A stretch of DNA of 64,000 bases from DASPHG01 sp963849605. GTDB taxonomy: Bacteria; Actinomycetota; Thermoleophilia; Solirubrobacterales; Thermoleophilaceae. Under the pieces are notes generated by a model, which saw only the letters and a program-made list of their open reading frames with translations, was not told where the DNA came from and did not search any database. Made by a program: the position numbers and the translations under genes. Below, piece after piece: positions 17,897-30,273 of this stretch. Location: assembly GCA_963849605.1 (NCBI GenBank), contig CAWKHX010000015.1:1116001-1180000 (forward strand), given 5' to 3'. Position 1 is the stretch's first letter; each line of letters begins with the position of its first letter.

Positions 17897-18556
17897 ATGC
17901 TCGTACGGCCGGACGGCGACTCGTTCCTGTGCATCGGCCAGGCGTCACACGCCTGGATCTCCGGGCAGATGGCGCGGGCCTGGGCCGAGGAGTTCTCTCC
18001 CCGCGAGGAGGTCTGCTTGGCGGCCGAGCAACACGACGTCGGAATGGCCGAGTGGGACCTGGCGCCGGCACTGAACCCGGAGACCGGGCTTCCGATGGCG
18101 TTCACCGAGATGCCCTTCTCGGTCCATTCGGCGCTGTGGCTCGAGGCGCCGAGGAAGCTCGTTACGACGTCGGCATACGCGGCGGCACTGGTCTCCCTGC
18201 ACGGGACGCGCCTGTACGAGCTGCGCGACCGGAGCTCCGAGGTCGATGATTTCCTGCGGCGCCAGGAGGACCTCCGGCGTGGGCTCGGCTTCGAGCGCTC
18301 GGACCTGGAGCCGGGCTCGACGCTCGTGTGGATCTGGGACTACCTCTCGCTCGCGGTGCTGCTGGGCTGGGCAGGGGAGGTGGAGGGCTACAGCGTGGAC
18401 GGGCTCCGCGTGACGCCGTGGCCCTTCCGCACTCCGTCGCTCGTGGTGCGTTGCGAGGCGCGCCGGCTCCACGAGCGCTTCGCCGAGGAGGGCGAGATGC
18501 AGGCGGCGCTGGCAGAAGCGCCCGCCGAGACACTCGAGCTCGCGCTCACCGGCTGA
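17897..18556 (+). CDS. DUF3891 family protein
   Basis: 219 residues from ATG 17897. The conserved DUF3891 features are visible: ASHAWISGQMARAW near the N-terminus, AAEQHDVGMAEWD (a His-Asp pair like that of HD-type metal sites), and MPFSVHSALWLEAPRKL. The family has no established function; the H/HD pattern suggests a metal-dependent hydrolase, which is inference. The gene is divergent from the P450, with starts 24 bp apart, so the two may share control. Its end overlaps the convergent alkyltransferase gene by 11 bp. Confidence 0.75.
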   Translation: MLVRPDGDSFLCIGQASHAWISGQMARAWAEEFSPREEVCLAAEQHDVGMAEWDLAPALNPETGLPMAFTEMPFSVHSALWLEAPRKLVTTSAYAAALVSLHGTRLYELRDRSSEVDDFLRRQEDLRRGLGFERSDLEPGSTLVWIWDYLSLAVLLGWAGEVEGYSVDGLRVTPWPFRTPSLVVRCEARRLHERFAEEGEMQAALAEAPAETLELALTG

Positions 18557-19040
18557 CGCCGGCGCCCTCGGCCGCGAGCAGGGCTCGCTTGCGCTCGAGC
18601 CCCCACCGGTACCCAGCCAGGGACCCGTCCGTCCTGACCACGCGGTGGCACGGGACGAGCACGCCCAGCCGATTGGACGCGCACGCATGCGCGACCGCGC
18701 GGACCGACCGCGGCCGTCCGATCTCGGCGGCGAGCTGCGTGTAGGTACGAGTCTCGCCGCGTGGGATCTCGAGCAGCGTGCGCCACACCTCGAGCTGGAA
18801 GGCGGTGCCGCGCATGTCGAGGTCGACCTCGGGCGAGTCGAGGATCCGCGCTGCGAGCCCGCCGAGCTCCGGGTCGCGTTTGATGACCGCGCCGGGATGA
18901 AGATCGCGTAGCTCGCGCTCGGCTTCCGGGGCCGACGCACTCATCAGGACCGTCCTCACGCCGTCGTCGCCCGCCGCCACGAGCACCGTGCCGAGCGGGG
19001 TTCGGGCGGTTGCGAAATGGAGTTGCTCATCAGGGTTCAT
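18546..19040 (-). CDS. ogt: methylated-DNA-protein cysteine methyltransferase
   Basis: A 164-residue suicide enzyme that removes alkyl groups from O6-alkylguanine. The active-site motif VPCHRVV is intact, with the acceptor Cys, and is followed by the family pattern DGSLAGYRWGLERKRALLAAEGA. The helix-turn-helix DNA-binding part RTYTQLAAEIGRPRSVRAVAHACASN precedes it. The N-terminal 60 residues form the usual Ogt domain. There is no Ada transcription domain. Compare the second MGMT-like gene at 42989-43300, which lacks the cysteine. Confidence 0.95.
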   Translation of the reverse strand: MNPDEQLHFATARTPLGTVLVAAGDDGVRTVLMSASAPEAERELRDLHPGAVIKRDPELGGLAARILDSPEVDLDMRGTAFQLEVWRTLLEIPRGETRTYTQLAAEIGRPRSVRAVAHACASNRLGVLVPCHRVVRTDGSLAGYRWGLERKRALLAAEGAGVSR

Positions 19041-19082
19041 GGGGATGGAACGGGCCGGACCGAGGGTTCGTGAGGTCGGGAG

Positions 19083-19108
19083 AACCTTGACACGACCGTG
19101 ATAAGGTT
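19083..19108. promoter_or_regulatory. palindrome upstream of the merR-like gene (candidate operator)
   Basis: AACCTT at 19083-19088 and AAGGTT at 19103-19108 form a perfect 6-bp inverted repeat with a 14-bp spacer, ending 6 bp before the MerR-family start. The left arm contains TTGACA. MerR proteins bind such dyads in their own promoters, so autoregulation of merR-ahcY is likely. The assignment is by position and symmetry only. Confidence 0.4.
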
Positions 19109-19114
19109 GCCGCG

Positions 19115-19468
19115 ATGGATGGGCTCACCATCAACGAGGCCGCTGAGACGACCGGCTGGTCGCCGCGAATGCTCCGCTACCTCGAGCGGGTGGGCCTGAT
19201 CGAGCCGGCCAGGACGGCCTCGGGCTACCGCATCTTCGGACCGGGCGAGTTGCAGCGCCTGCGCACGCTGCGCGAGCTGCTGGCCCGGTTCGACTGCGGC
19301 CTCTCCGACGTGGCATTCGCCAAGCGGATGAGCGAGGACAGCGACCTGAGTGCGGCGCTGGAGGGCTGGTTCGAGGAGGAGCCTGAGCGCCCCGAGGAGA
19401 TCGACGCGGGCGACTGGCTGCGCTGGGAGCAGGAGAGATACGAGCGGATGCTCGCCACCACGACCTAG
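19115..19468 (+). CDS. MerR family transcriptional regulator
   Basis: 117 residues. The N-terminal winged helix-turn-helix reads LTINEAAETTGWSPRMLRYLERVGLIEPART followed by ASGYRIFGPGELQRLRTLRELL, which is classical MerR. The C-terminus is short and acidic, with no cysteine cluster or drug-binding domain, so the signal it senses is unknown. Only 7 bp separate it from ahcY on the same strand, so it is almost certainly cotranscribed with the SAH hydrolase and may tune the methylation cycle. Confidence 0.85.
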   Translation: MDGLTINEAAETTGWSPRMLRYLERVGLIEPARTASGYRIFGPGELQRLRTLRELLARFDCGLSDVAFAKRMSEDSDLSAALEGWFEEEPERPEEIDAGDWLRWEQERYERMLATTT

Positions 19469-19475
19469 GAGAACC

Positions 19476-20906
<1,431 letters not shown>

Positions 20907-20911
20907 CTCTT

Positions 20912-20986
20912 GCGGGCGTCCCTGCCCGCGCTCTGATGAAAACTCGGCATCCAGCCTCGGTTGACCGGCGCTTCGCGCCTCTTGCG
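20912..20986 (+). repeat. three-hairpin structured repeat, copy A
   Basis: Starting 5 bp after the ahcY stop, the sequence folds as GCGGGC-n6-GCCCGC, then TGATGA, a weaker stem around GGCATCCAGCC, TTGACC, and GGCGC-TTC-GCGCC. A second element with the same order of parts lies at 46959-47039. It may be a dispersed palindromic (REP-like) element or a 3' RNA structure between ahcY and the next gene. Confidence 0.55.
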
Positions 20987-22185
20987 TGATCGCTTTGGGC
21001 GCACCCGGCGAAGCTCGTATTGAGTGGGCGGCCGGCCAGATGCCGGTCGTCAGGTCGATCGGCGAGCGGTTCGCGAAGGAGAAGCCGCTCGACGGCCTGA
21101 GGGTCGCAGCGTGCCTGCATGTGACGGCCGAGACCGCCAACCTCGTGCGCGCACTCGAGGCCGGTGGGGCCGAGGTCGAGCTCGCGGCGTCGAACCCGCT
21201 CTCGACCCAGGACGACGTGGCTGAGGTGCTGGGCGTGAAGGCGCGCCGCGGGGATGACCCGGCCGCCGGCATCGCAGCCGCCGCGAAGTCGAAGCCGCTC
21301 GCGGCGATCGACGACGGCGGCGACCTGATCCTCGCGCTCCACGAAGCCGGGATCCCCAATGGGTTCGTCGGCGCGACCGAGGAGACCACGATCGGGCTGG
21401 TGCGCCTGCGGGCGCTCGAGGGCGAGAACAAGCTCGAGTGCCCCGTGCTCGCGCTCAACGAGGCGGCGACCGAGCGCGCGTTCAACGACCGCTACGGCAC
21501 CGGCCAGTCGACGCTCGACGGCATCCTGCGCGCGACGAACCTGCTGCTTGCCGGGCGCACTGTCGTCGTGCTCGGGTACGGCTACACGGGGCGCGGGATC
21601 GCCCTCCGCGCGCGCGGCGCGGGCGCGTGGGTGATCGTCTGCGAGGTCGATCCGCTGCGCGCGCTCGAGGCGCGGATGGAGGGCTACGAGGTCCTGCCGG
21701 CCGCCGACGCGGCCGAGCGCGGCGACCTCTTCATCACCGTCACGGGCAACCGCGGCGTGCTGCGTGCCGAGCACTTCGAGCGGATGAAGGACGGCGCCGT
21801 GATGGCGAACGCCGGCCACTTCGACGTCGAGGTGGACATCGCCGGGCTGCGGGACGCCGCGACCGCCCCGCCGGAGGACGTGCTGCCGCTGGTGCAGCGC
21901 TACGAGCTGCCGGGGCGCAGGCTCAACCTGCTGGCCGGCGGGCGCGTGGTGAACCTCGCGGCCGCCCAGGGCCACCCCGCCGAGGTGATGGACATCTCGT
22001 TCGCGCTCCAGGCGCTCGCGATCGAGTGGCTGGCCACACGTGGGGACGGGCTCGAACACGCCGTCGCGGCCGTGCCGGAGGAGATCGACCACGAGGTGGC
22101 GCGGCTGAAGCTCGAGTCGCTCGGCGTGGCGATCGACGAGCTCACGGCAGAGCAGCGCGCGTACCTATCGAGCTGGTTGCGCTAG
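20986..22185 (+). CDS. AhcY-like paralogue lacking catalytic residues
   Basis: 399 residues from GTG 20986. It aligns along its whole length with the shorter, archaeal/Thermotoga-type SAH hydrolases: ACLHVTAETANL, AIDDGGDLILAL, ATEETTIGL, the NAD fold LGYGYTGRGIALRARG and an end in AYLSSWLR. At the active site, however, the usual TKxxFDNRYG reads TERAFNDRYG. The Lys is replaced by Glu and the Asp-Asn pair is exchanged to Asn-Asp (about 21469-21495). The remaining His, Asp and Glu are kept. It may act on another nucleoside thioether or be a regulatory pseudoenzyme. It directly follows true ahcY on the same strand. Confidence 0.8.
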   Translation: MIALGAPGEARIEWAAGQMPVVRSIGERFAKEKPLDGLRVAACLHVTAETANLVRALEAGGAEVELAASNPLSTQDDVAEVLGVKARRGDDPAAGIAAAAKSKPLAAIDDGGDLILALHEAGIPNGFVGATEETTIGLVRLRALEGENKLECPVLALNEAATERAFNDRYGTGQSTLDGILRATNLLLAGRTVVVLGYGYTGRGIALRARGAGAWVIVCEVDPLRALEARMEGYEVLPAADAAERGDLFITVTGNRGVLRAEHFERMKDGAVMANAGHFDVEVDIAGLRDAATAPPEDVLPLVQRYELPGRRLNLLAGGRVVNLAAAQGHPAEVMDISFALQALAIEWLATRGDGLEHAVAAVPEEIDHEVARLKLESLGVAIDELTAEQRAYLSSWLR

Positions 22186-22198
22186 CTTGCGCCGCCGC

Positions 22199-23185
22199 AT
22201 GAAGGCAATGGTCCTCGCAGCAGGTCTCGGCACGCGGCTCAAGCCGATCACGTTCGAGATCCCGAAGCCGATGGTGCCGGTCCTCGACCGGCCCGTGATG
22301 GCGCACATCGTGAATTTGCTGAACAACCAGGGGTTCGACGACCTGATCGCGAACCTGCACTACTTCCCGAACTCGATCAAGAACTACTTCGGCGACGAGT
22401 TGACCTGGAGCTACGAGGAGGAGCTGCTCGGCACCGCCGGCGGCGTGCGCAACGTGGCGGACTTCTTCGGTGATGACCCGATCGTCGTCATCTCGGGAGA
22501 CGCGCTGACCGACATCGACATGCGCAAGCTGCTCGAGCGCCACGAGAGCGCCGGCGGGATCGGCACGCTCACCGTGAAGAAGGTCCCCGACACGCGCGAG
22601 TACGGCGTGGTCATCCACGACGCCGACGGCCGCATCCAGGGGTTTCAGGAGAAGCCGGATCCGGCGGAGGCGCTGTCGGACCTCGGCAACTGCGGCATCT
22701 ACGTCTTCAGCCCGGAGATCTTCGACTACTTCCCCGACCGCCCGTTCGTGGACTGGGCGGAGGACGTCTTCCCGGCCCTGCTCGAGAACGACGTTCCGTT
22801 CTACGTGCACGAGATCGACGAGTACTGGAACGACGTCGGCTCGCTGCACGAGCTGCGGTCCGGCACCTTCGACGCGCTCGAGGGCAAGCTGCGCCTCGAG
22901 CGCACCGGCACCGAGCTCGACGAGGGGCTGTTCGTCGGCGAGGGCACCGAGCTCGAGGACGTCACGTTCGTAGGCCCACCGGTCTGGATCGGGCGCGACT
23001 GCGAGATCGGCGTCGGCACGCGGCTGATGGGCCCGCTCGTTATCGGCGACAACTGCCGGATCGGCGACACGTCGGCGCTGCGCGACACGATCGTGTTCCC
23101 GGGGACCGAGCTCGCGGCCGGCACGATCCTGATCGACGCGATCGCCGGCCACGTCGGGATCGCCGACAGCCTGCGCAAGCCCTAG
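22199..23185 (+). CDS. NDP-sugar pyrophosphorylase (ManC/GlmU-like nucleotidyltransferase)
   Basis: 328 residues from ATG 22199. The NTP_transferase domain begins MVLAAGLGTRLKPIT, with KPMVPVLDRPVM, LLGTAGGVRNVAD and SGDALTDIDM (metal Asp). The sugar-binding part GFQEKPDPAEALSDLGNCGIYVF follows. A short left-handed beta-helix forms the C-terminus (VWIGRDCEIGVGTRL). It probably makes GDP-mannose or dTDP/UDP-hexose. It is a divergent relative of the gene at 14199-15230, and two such enzymes imply two activated sugars. Confidence 0.85.
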   Translation: MKAMVLAAGLGTRLKPITFEIPKPMVPVLDRPVMAHIVNLLNNQGFDDLIANLHYFPNSIKNYFGDELTWSYEEELLGTAGGVRNVADFFGDDPIVVISGDALTDIDMRKLLERHESAGGIGTLTVKKVPDTREYGVVIHDADGRIQGFQEKPDPAEALSDLGNCGIYVFSPEIFDYFPDRPFVDWAEDVFPALLENDVPFYVHEIDEYWNDVGSLHELRSGTFDALEGKLRLERTGTELDEGLFVGEGTELEDVTFVGPPVWIGRDCEIGVGTRLMGPLVIGDNCRIGDTSALRDTIVFPGTELAAGTILIDAIAGHVGIADSLRKP

Positions 23186-23602
23186 TCAGCGGTTCGCGAC
23201 GGTGAACTCGACCGCCGCCTTCAGCTCGCGGTCCGCTGCAGGAGCCCTGAACGACTTCACGATCCGGTAGCGCCCCGGCTCGAGATGCGGAGGCAACCCG
23301 ATGTCCTCGCGTTCTCGCTTGCCGGCCCCGACGAACCTGAGGGGCAATACGAACGCGCTGTCGCGGTTGACCCAGCGCCAGCGGTCGCTCTCGCGGCGCT
23401 CGAGCTTGTATGGGACGCCGTATTCGAGCCGCGACGGGGTGCGGTTCTCGACGGTCAGCGTCAGCGTCTCGCCGGCGTGCGGGCTCTCGGGGTCGAGACT
23501 GAGAACAACGCCACCACGGCTTTCCGACTCCGGCGGCGCCGTCATGTCGCCGCCACCGCACGATGCCAGGACAAGCGTTGCGATGAGAGCGAATCTCCTC
23601 AT
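23186..23602 (-). CDS. lipoprotein with a single bacterial Ig-like domain
   Basis: 138 residues. The N-terminus is a lipoprotein signal peptide (RRFALIATLVLASCGGG, lipobox LASC). The rest is one beta-rich Ig-like domain of the Big_14-like type: LTLTVENRTPSRLEYGVPYKLERR, WRWVNRD and HLEPGRYRIVKSF. The same domain forms the C-terminus of the adjacent lytic transglycosylase, so one derives from the other by duplication. It is exported and membrane-anchored; its ligand is unknown. Its stop codon abuts that of the convergent nucleotidyltransferase gene. Confidence 0.8.
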   Translation of the reverse strand: MRRFALIATLVLASCGGGDMTAPPESESRGGVVLSLDPESPHAGETLTLTVENRTPSRLEYGVPYKLERRESDRWRWVNRDSAFVLPLRFVGAGKREREDIGLPPHLEPGRYRIVKSFRAPAADRELKAAVEFTVANR

Positions 23603-23648
23603 CTGTCGAACTACTGCAGCGGCCGGCGATCTGTCACAAGGGCCAGCC

Positions 23649-25543
23649 CTAGTCGACCATGAACGGAGCGGAGGCCCTGAGCCTCCAGTCCGCTCCGGGC
23701 GGCGAGAACGATCTCACGACCCGGTAGCGACCGGGCTCGAGGTTATCTGGCAATTGGATCTCCTCCTGCTCGGTCTTTCCGGCTTCGATGACCTGCAGCA
23801 GGGCCCTGAAAAGCGCGTCGCGGTTGATCCACCGCCAGTGATCGCCCACCCGCTGTTCGAGCCGGTACGCGCCGCTGTATTCGAGCCGCGTGTCGCCGAC
23901 GTTCTCCGCCGTGAGCTGCAGCGCGTCTCCCGCATGCGCACGCGTCGGTTCGAGCGCGAGCGACACGCGCGGCCCGTACGGGACGATCGGCCGTTGGTCT
24001 TCTATCAGCGCCTCGTACAGCGGCATGAATGCCTCGCCGTCGCGGCCGACCGTCAGGTGGAACGCGCCGGGCTCCTCGACCCAGGCGATCACGTCGAGCG
24101 CCTGGAGGCGTTCGAGCAGGAAGCGCAGGACGGAGTCGGCGCGCGGCTTGGCGATGTCGATCGCGAAGCCGGTCGTGTGGAGCGAGAACTCGGACGTGGC
24201 CTGGATGTTCGTCTCGACGAGCAGCTCCTGATAGGGGAGGTCGCGCACGGTGCTCGTCACCCGCAACGTGCCCATCCCCTTCGGGAATTCGCCGGCGATG
24301 CGCCGGTACTCCTTCGCGATGTAGAGCAGGGTGGCGAGCGCCTCGGGACGAACGCCGCGGTAGAGGATCTTCGGCTGGTCCAGCCGCCGCGCGAGCGAGC
24401 CCATCTTGCGGCCCGGGCGGAACGCCAGCCGCTTCGGGGCGTCCGGCAGCGGCACCAGCTCGTCCCGCTTGTACGCGAAGCGCAGGTCCTTGTCGTCCTC
24501 GTACGGCGGATAGCGCGATTCCGGCCGCAGCACCTCCTCGGCGCTCGCCTTCGCCGTCTGGAGCTCGATCTGCCGCTCGAGCTCGTCGGGATCGTTTCGC
24601 GCCAGCCGCAGGATCTCGCGCGATGCCAGCACCTTGAAGAGGTAGTGGCGCGAGTCGTCCCCGAGGGTCGTGAGGAGATCCCACGTGCGCGGGTTCCGCG
24701 TGGGCGACGAGTCGTAGTAGAGCCGCGGCCACGACAGCCCGAAACGCTCGATAGTCCGCCGGGTGGTGCGCGCGAGCGCACGGGGCGCGACGTAGGTGTT
24801 GATACGGTCTTGAGGTTTCCGATCCCCATGTGGTACGAGGCGACCGCCAGGTCCTCGCGCCCGAACCGCCTCCCAGCGATCGTCAGGTAGCGCACGGCCG
24901 CGGCCAAGGACTTCCGCGGATCGAAGCGCTCGTCCACGACCGGGCGCTCCTGCAGCAGCCGGTGCACCTCGCGCCGCGCGGCGCGCCGCTTCTTCGCCTT
25001 GCGCGAGATCTCCGCGCGCCGGTGTTCGCGCGCGAGCTCCCGGTTGATCTCGAGGCTGCGCGCGAGATCGACGCGCATCCCGAGCAGCGCCGTCGCCGTT
25101 GACGGGATGATCTGCATCAGGCCGGTTGCGCTATTGGGCGTCCCGTCCGCCATCACCGTCGGCCGGCCCGCGCTTTCGAGGAACAGCATCGCCTCGAGGT
25201 AGTCGGGGTCGACGGGCGAGCCGGAGGCGGCGTCCTCGACCTCGTCCCGCCAGCGCGTCGTGCGGTCCACGCTGCGTTCGACGCCGCCTGGGCTGAGCGC
25301 ATACACGACGTGGGCCATCCCGCGACTCCCGCGCGCGAGGAACTCGTCCTCGTCCTGCGGGTCGTAGGCGAACGGCTGGAACGCCGCCGCGTCGTACGGC
25401 GGAGCGCCCGGCTTCGGGGCGGCGGGCGTCGGGTCCGGCGCTGCCGGGGTCGAGTCGTCGCCGCGCAGCAGCGCCACGGCGAGCGTGATCACCGCCAGGA
25501 CAAGCGCGGCGCCGGCGCCGGCGATGGCGGCGTCGCGCTTCAC
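23649..25543 (-). pseudogene. lytic transglycosylase - M15-like peptidase - Ig-like protein, frameshifted
   Basis: Read from 25543, the protein has an N-terminal membrane anchor (residues about 9-27) and an SLT domain with the catalytic Glu in FLESAGRP and GLMQIIPSTA. It then reaches SYHMGIGNL, where the frame breaks near 24809-24815. Adding one base restores QDRINTYVAPRALARTT and a long second half. That half holds an M15-like segment (SEFSLHTTGFAIDI, with His and Asp, and AFHLTVG) and a C-terminal Ig-like domain (LEPGRYRVVRSF). The predicted role is peptidoglycan cleavage outside the membrane. It may be a true pseudogene or a base missing from the read. Confidence 0.75.
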
Positions 25544-25562
25544 GTGGCGGGCACCAGCTCGC

Positions 25563-26384
25563 TCAAGCAGGCGCCGCCCGCTCGAGGCGCTCCCGGCGCT
25601 GCTCCTCGGCTTCGGACTGGGTCAGCATCTGCACGAACAGCACGACGGCTGCGATCAGCAGCACGACGGACTGCTCGAGCATCATCATCGCGCCGCCGAC
25701 GTTCTGGTCCTCGACTGCCGTCAGCCCCCAGATCCGCGGCACCGTCTCGTAGTGCTCGTAGGCGACACTCGTCGACCACGTCAGGTAGAGGCCGAGGCCC
25801 GCGAGGCCGAGCTTGGCCGCGGCGATGTACCCGAACGGCCACATGCCGCGCATCCGCCGTCGCATCGGCACCGGCTGGACCAAAGGCCACCAGAGCGCGA
25901 TGCCCGCGGTGAAGAACGACGCATGTTCGAGCGCGTGCACGACCTCGGAGTCGATCGCGGCGTCGTAGAGCGCCGGGATGTGCCACAGGTAGATCAGCGA
26001 GAACCACAGCACCAGGCCCGTGAGCGGATGCGCGAAGCGCCCGAGCGCGCGCTCGACGGCCACGAGCCGGCGTGTGGCCGGCCGCATGATCACGCGTGAC
26101 AACGCGAGCAGCAGGAACACGGGCGCGATGTCGCCCAGCAGGATGTGCTGGAGCATGTGCATCGAGAACAGGTAGTCCTCGCCGAGCCCGTCGATCGGGG
26201 ACATGACCGCCGCCGTGAGCGCCGCAAACGCGACCGCGAAGAACGCGAGCTCGGCGAAGCCGGCGCCGCGGCCGCCCTCCTCGCGCCGGGCCGCCCGCCA
26301 CCGCCACAGGTAGATCCCGGCGTAGAGGCCGAGCGGCAGGAGCACGGTGGGCGCAAGATTCCAGTGGACGTCCGGATGGGTCAC
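25563..26384 (-). CDS. ctaG: CtaG-type cytochrome c oxidase assembly protein (caa3_CtaG family)
   Basis: 273 residues from GTG 26384; a further GTG at 26411 is also in frame. It has seven hydrophobic helices. Conserved family features are FSMHMLQHILLGDIAPVFLLL, FSLIYLWHIPALYD and HALEHASFFTAGIALWWPL, whose histidines are the presumed copper ligands. This family is required for Cu delivery to caa3 oxidase in Bacillus. No oxidase subunit gene lies nearby. The gene is divergent from comF. Confidence 0.85.
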   Translation of the reverse strand: MTHPDVHWNLAPTVLLPLGLYAGIYLWRWRAARREEGGRGAGFAELAFFAVAFAALTAAVMSPIDGLGEDYLFSMHMLQHILLGDIAPVFLLLALSRVIMRPATRRLVAVERALGRFAHPLTGLVLWFSLIYLWHIPALYDAAIDSEVVHALEHASFFTAGIALWWPLVQPVPMRRRMRGMWPFGYIAAAKLGLAGLGLYLTWSTSVAYEHYETVPRIWGLTAVEDQNVGGAMMMLEQSVVLLIAAVVLFVQMLTQSEAEEQRRERLERAAPA

Positions 26385-26443
26385 GCGCCCGGATTGTCGC
26401 AGCGGCAACACAGACGTCGGCTAGGAGGACGGAAAGTCGACCC

Positions 26444-27058
26444 GTGCGCCTGGTGTCGCTGCTCGCCCCGCCGCTCTGCGTGTCCTGCCGGCTTCCGACC
26501 GCGGCCGGGGCGGTCCTCTGCGCCGGGTGCCGTCGCGCGCTCGAGCACCTCCCCCCGGCGCCGGTTGCGCTCGCCGGGATGAGCGTGTGGGCGCCGCTCG
26601 CGTATGAGGGGCCGGCGCGCGCCGTAGTGCGCCGGCTCAAGTTCGCCGGCGCGACCGCACTCGCCGCTCACATGGCGGCGGCGATCGTCGCCAACGCGCC
26701 CGCGGGCCTCCTCGAGCATCCGCTCGTTCCCGTGCCGTCGCCGCGCGGGCGACGGCGCGGGCGCGGGTTCTGCCACGCGGCGATGCTGGCGCAGGCCGTC
26801 GCCGGTCGCACCGGTCTGCCGGTGCAGCCGCTGCTCGAGCGCGGCGGCGACGCGCGCCGTCAGGTCGGCCGTGCGCGCAGCCAGCGCGTGCGCACGCCGC
26901 CCCGTTTCGCCGCGGTCCGGCGCCTTCCCGGCCCGGTCGTGCTGATCGACGACGTGGTGACCACCGGTGCCACGCTCGGCGCGTGCGCACAAGCCCTGCG
27001 TACGGCCGGGTGCACTTGCGAACAGGCCCTCGCGTATGCCCGCACGCCGGTGAGATAA
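26444..27058 (+). CDS. comF: ComF family phosphoribosyltransferase-like protein
   Basis: 204 residues from GTG 26444, preceded by AGGAGG. The N-terminus is a double zinc ribbon (PPLCVSCRLP and LCAGCRRAL, four cysteines). The middle has PVPSPRGRRRGRGFCHA and RQVGRARSQRV. The PRPP-binding loop VVLIDDVVTTGATLGA is near the C-terminus. ComF proteins are linked to DNA uptake and recombination in naturally competent bacteria, but they are widespread in non-competent ones. It lies 29 bp upstream of hpf. Confidence 0.9.
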   Translation: MRLVSLLAPPLCVSCRLPTAAGAVLCAGCRRALEHLPPAPVALAGMSVWAPLAYEGPARAVVRRLKFAGATALAAHMAAAIVANAPAGLLEHPLVPVPSPRGRRRGRGFCHAAMLAQAVAGRTGLPVQPLLERGGDARRQVGRARSQRVRTPPRFAAVRRLPGPVVLIDDVVTTGATLGACAQALRTAGCTCEQALAYARTPVR

Positions 27059-27087
27059 TCAAGGTCTCCCAGCCCCTGGAGGGTCGA

Positions 27088-27429
27088 ATGAAGATCGAGG
27101 TCAAGGGTCGGAACTTCGCGGTCACGGACGAGCTCCGCGAGAAGATCGAGAAGCGCTTCGAGAAGGTCGCCAAGCAGGTATCCGACCTGGCCACGCTCGA
27201 GATCGAGCTCTCGGAGGAGCGGAACCCCTCGATCCGGGAGAAGTGCGTCGCGGACGCGACGCTCTACCTCAAGGGAGCGACCCTCAGGGCGAAGGACGCC
27301 TCGGAGTCGATGTCGCACACCGTCAACCTGGTAGCCGACGAGCTGGCGCGGCAGGTCAAGCGGCACCGCGACAAGCGCCGCGGCAGGCGCGAATCCGCGC
27401 GTGTAGAACCCCGCCCGGCCGAGTCCTAG
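27088..27429 (+). CDS. hpf: ribosome hibernation promoting factor, short form
   Basis: 113 residues from ATG 27088, with GGAGGG upstream. The sequence MKIEVKGRNFAVTDELREKIEKRFEKVAK and the YLKGATLRAKDASESMSHTVNLVADELARQ region are the HPF/RaiA ribosome-binding fold. It binds the 30S decoding site and inactivates ribosomes in stationary phase. The C-terminal dimerisation domain of long HPF is absent; only a basic tail follows. Immediately upstream of secA, as in many Gram-positive genomes. Confidence 0.92.
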   Translation: MKIEVKGRNFAVTDELREKIEKRFEKVAKQVSDLATLEIELSEERNPSIREKCVADATLYLKGATLRAKDASESMSHTVNLVADELARQVKRHRDKRRGRRESARVEPRPAES

Positions 27430-27450
27430 ACCGGGAGCTATCCTCGGCTC

Positions 27451-30262
<2,812 letters not shown>

Positions 30263-30273
<11 letters not shown>

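Noticed and set aside
19469..19475. SAH or SAM riboswitch before ahcY
   Set aside because: Only 7 bp separate merR and ahcY, and the region before merR is short and shows only a palindrome.
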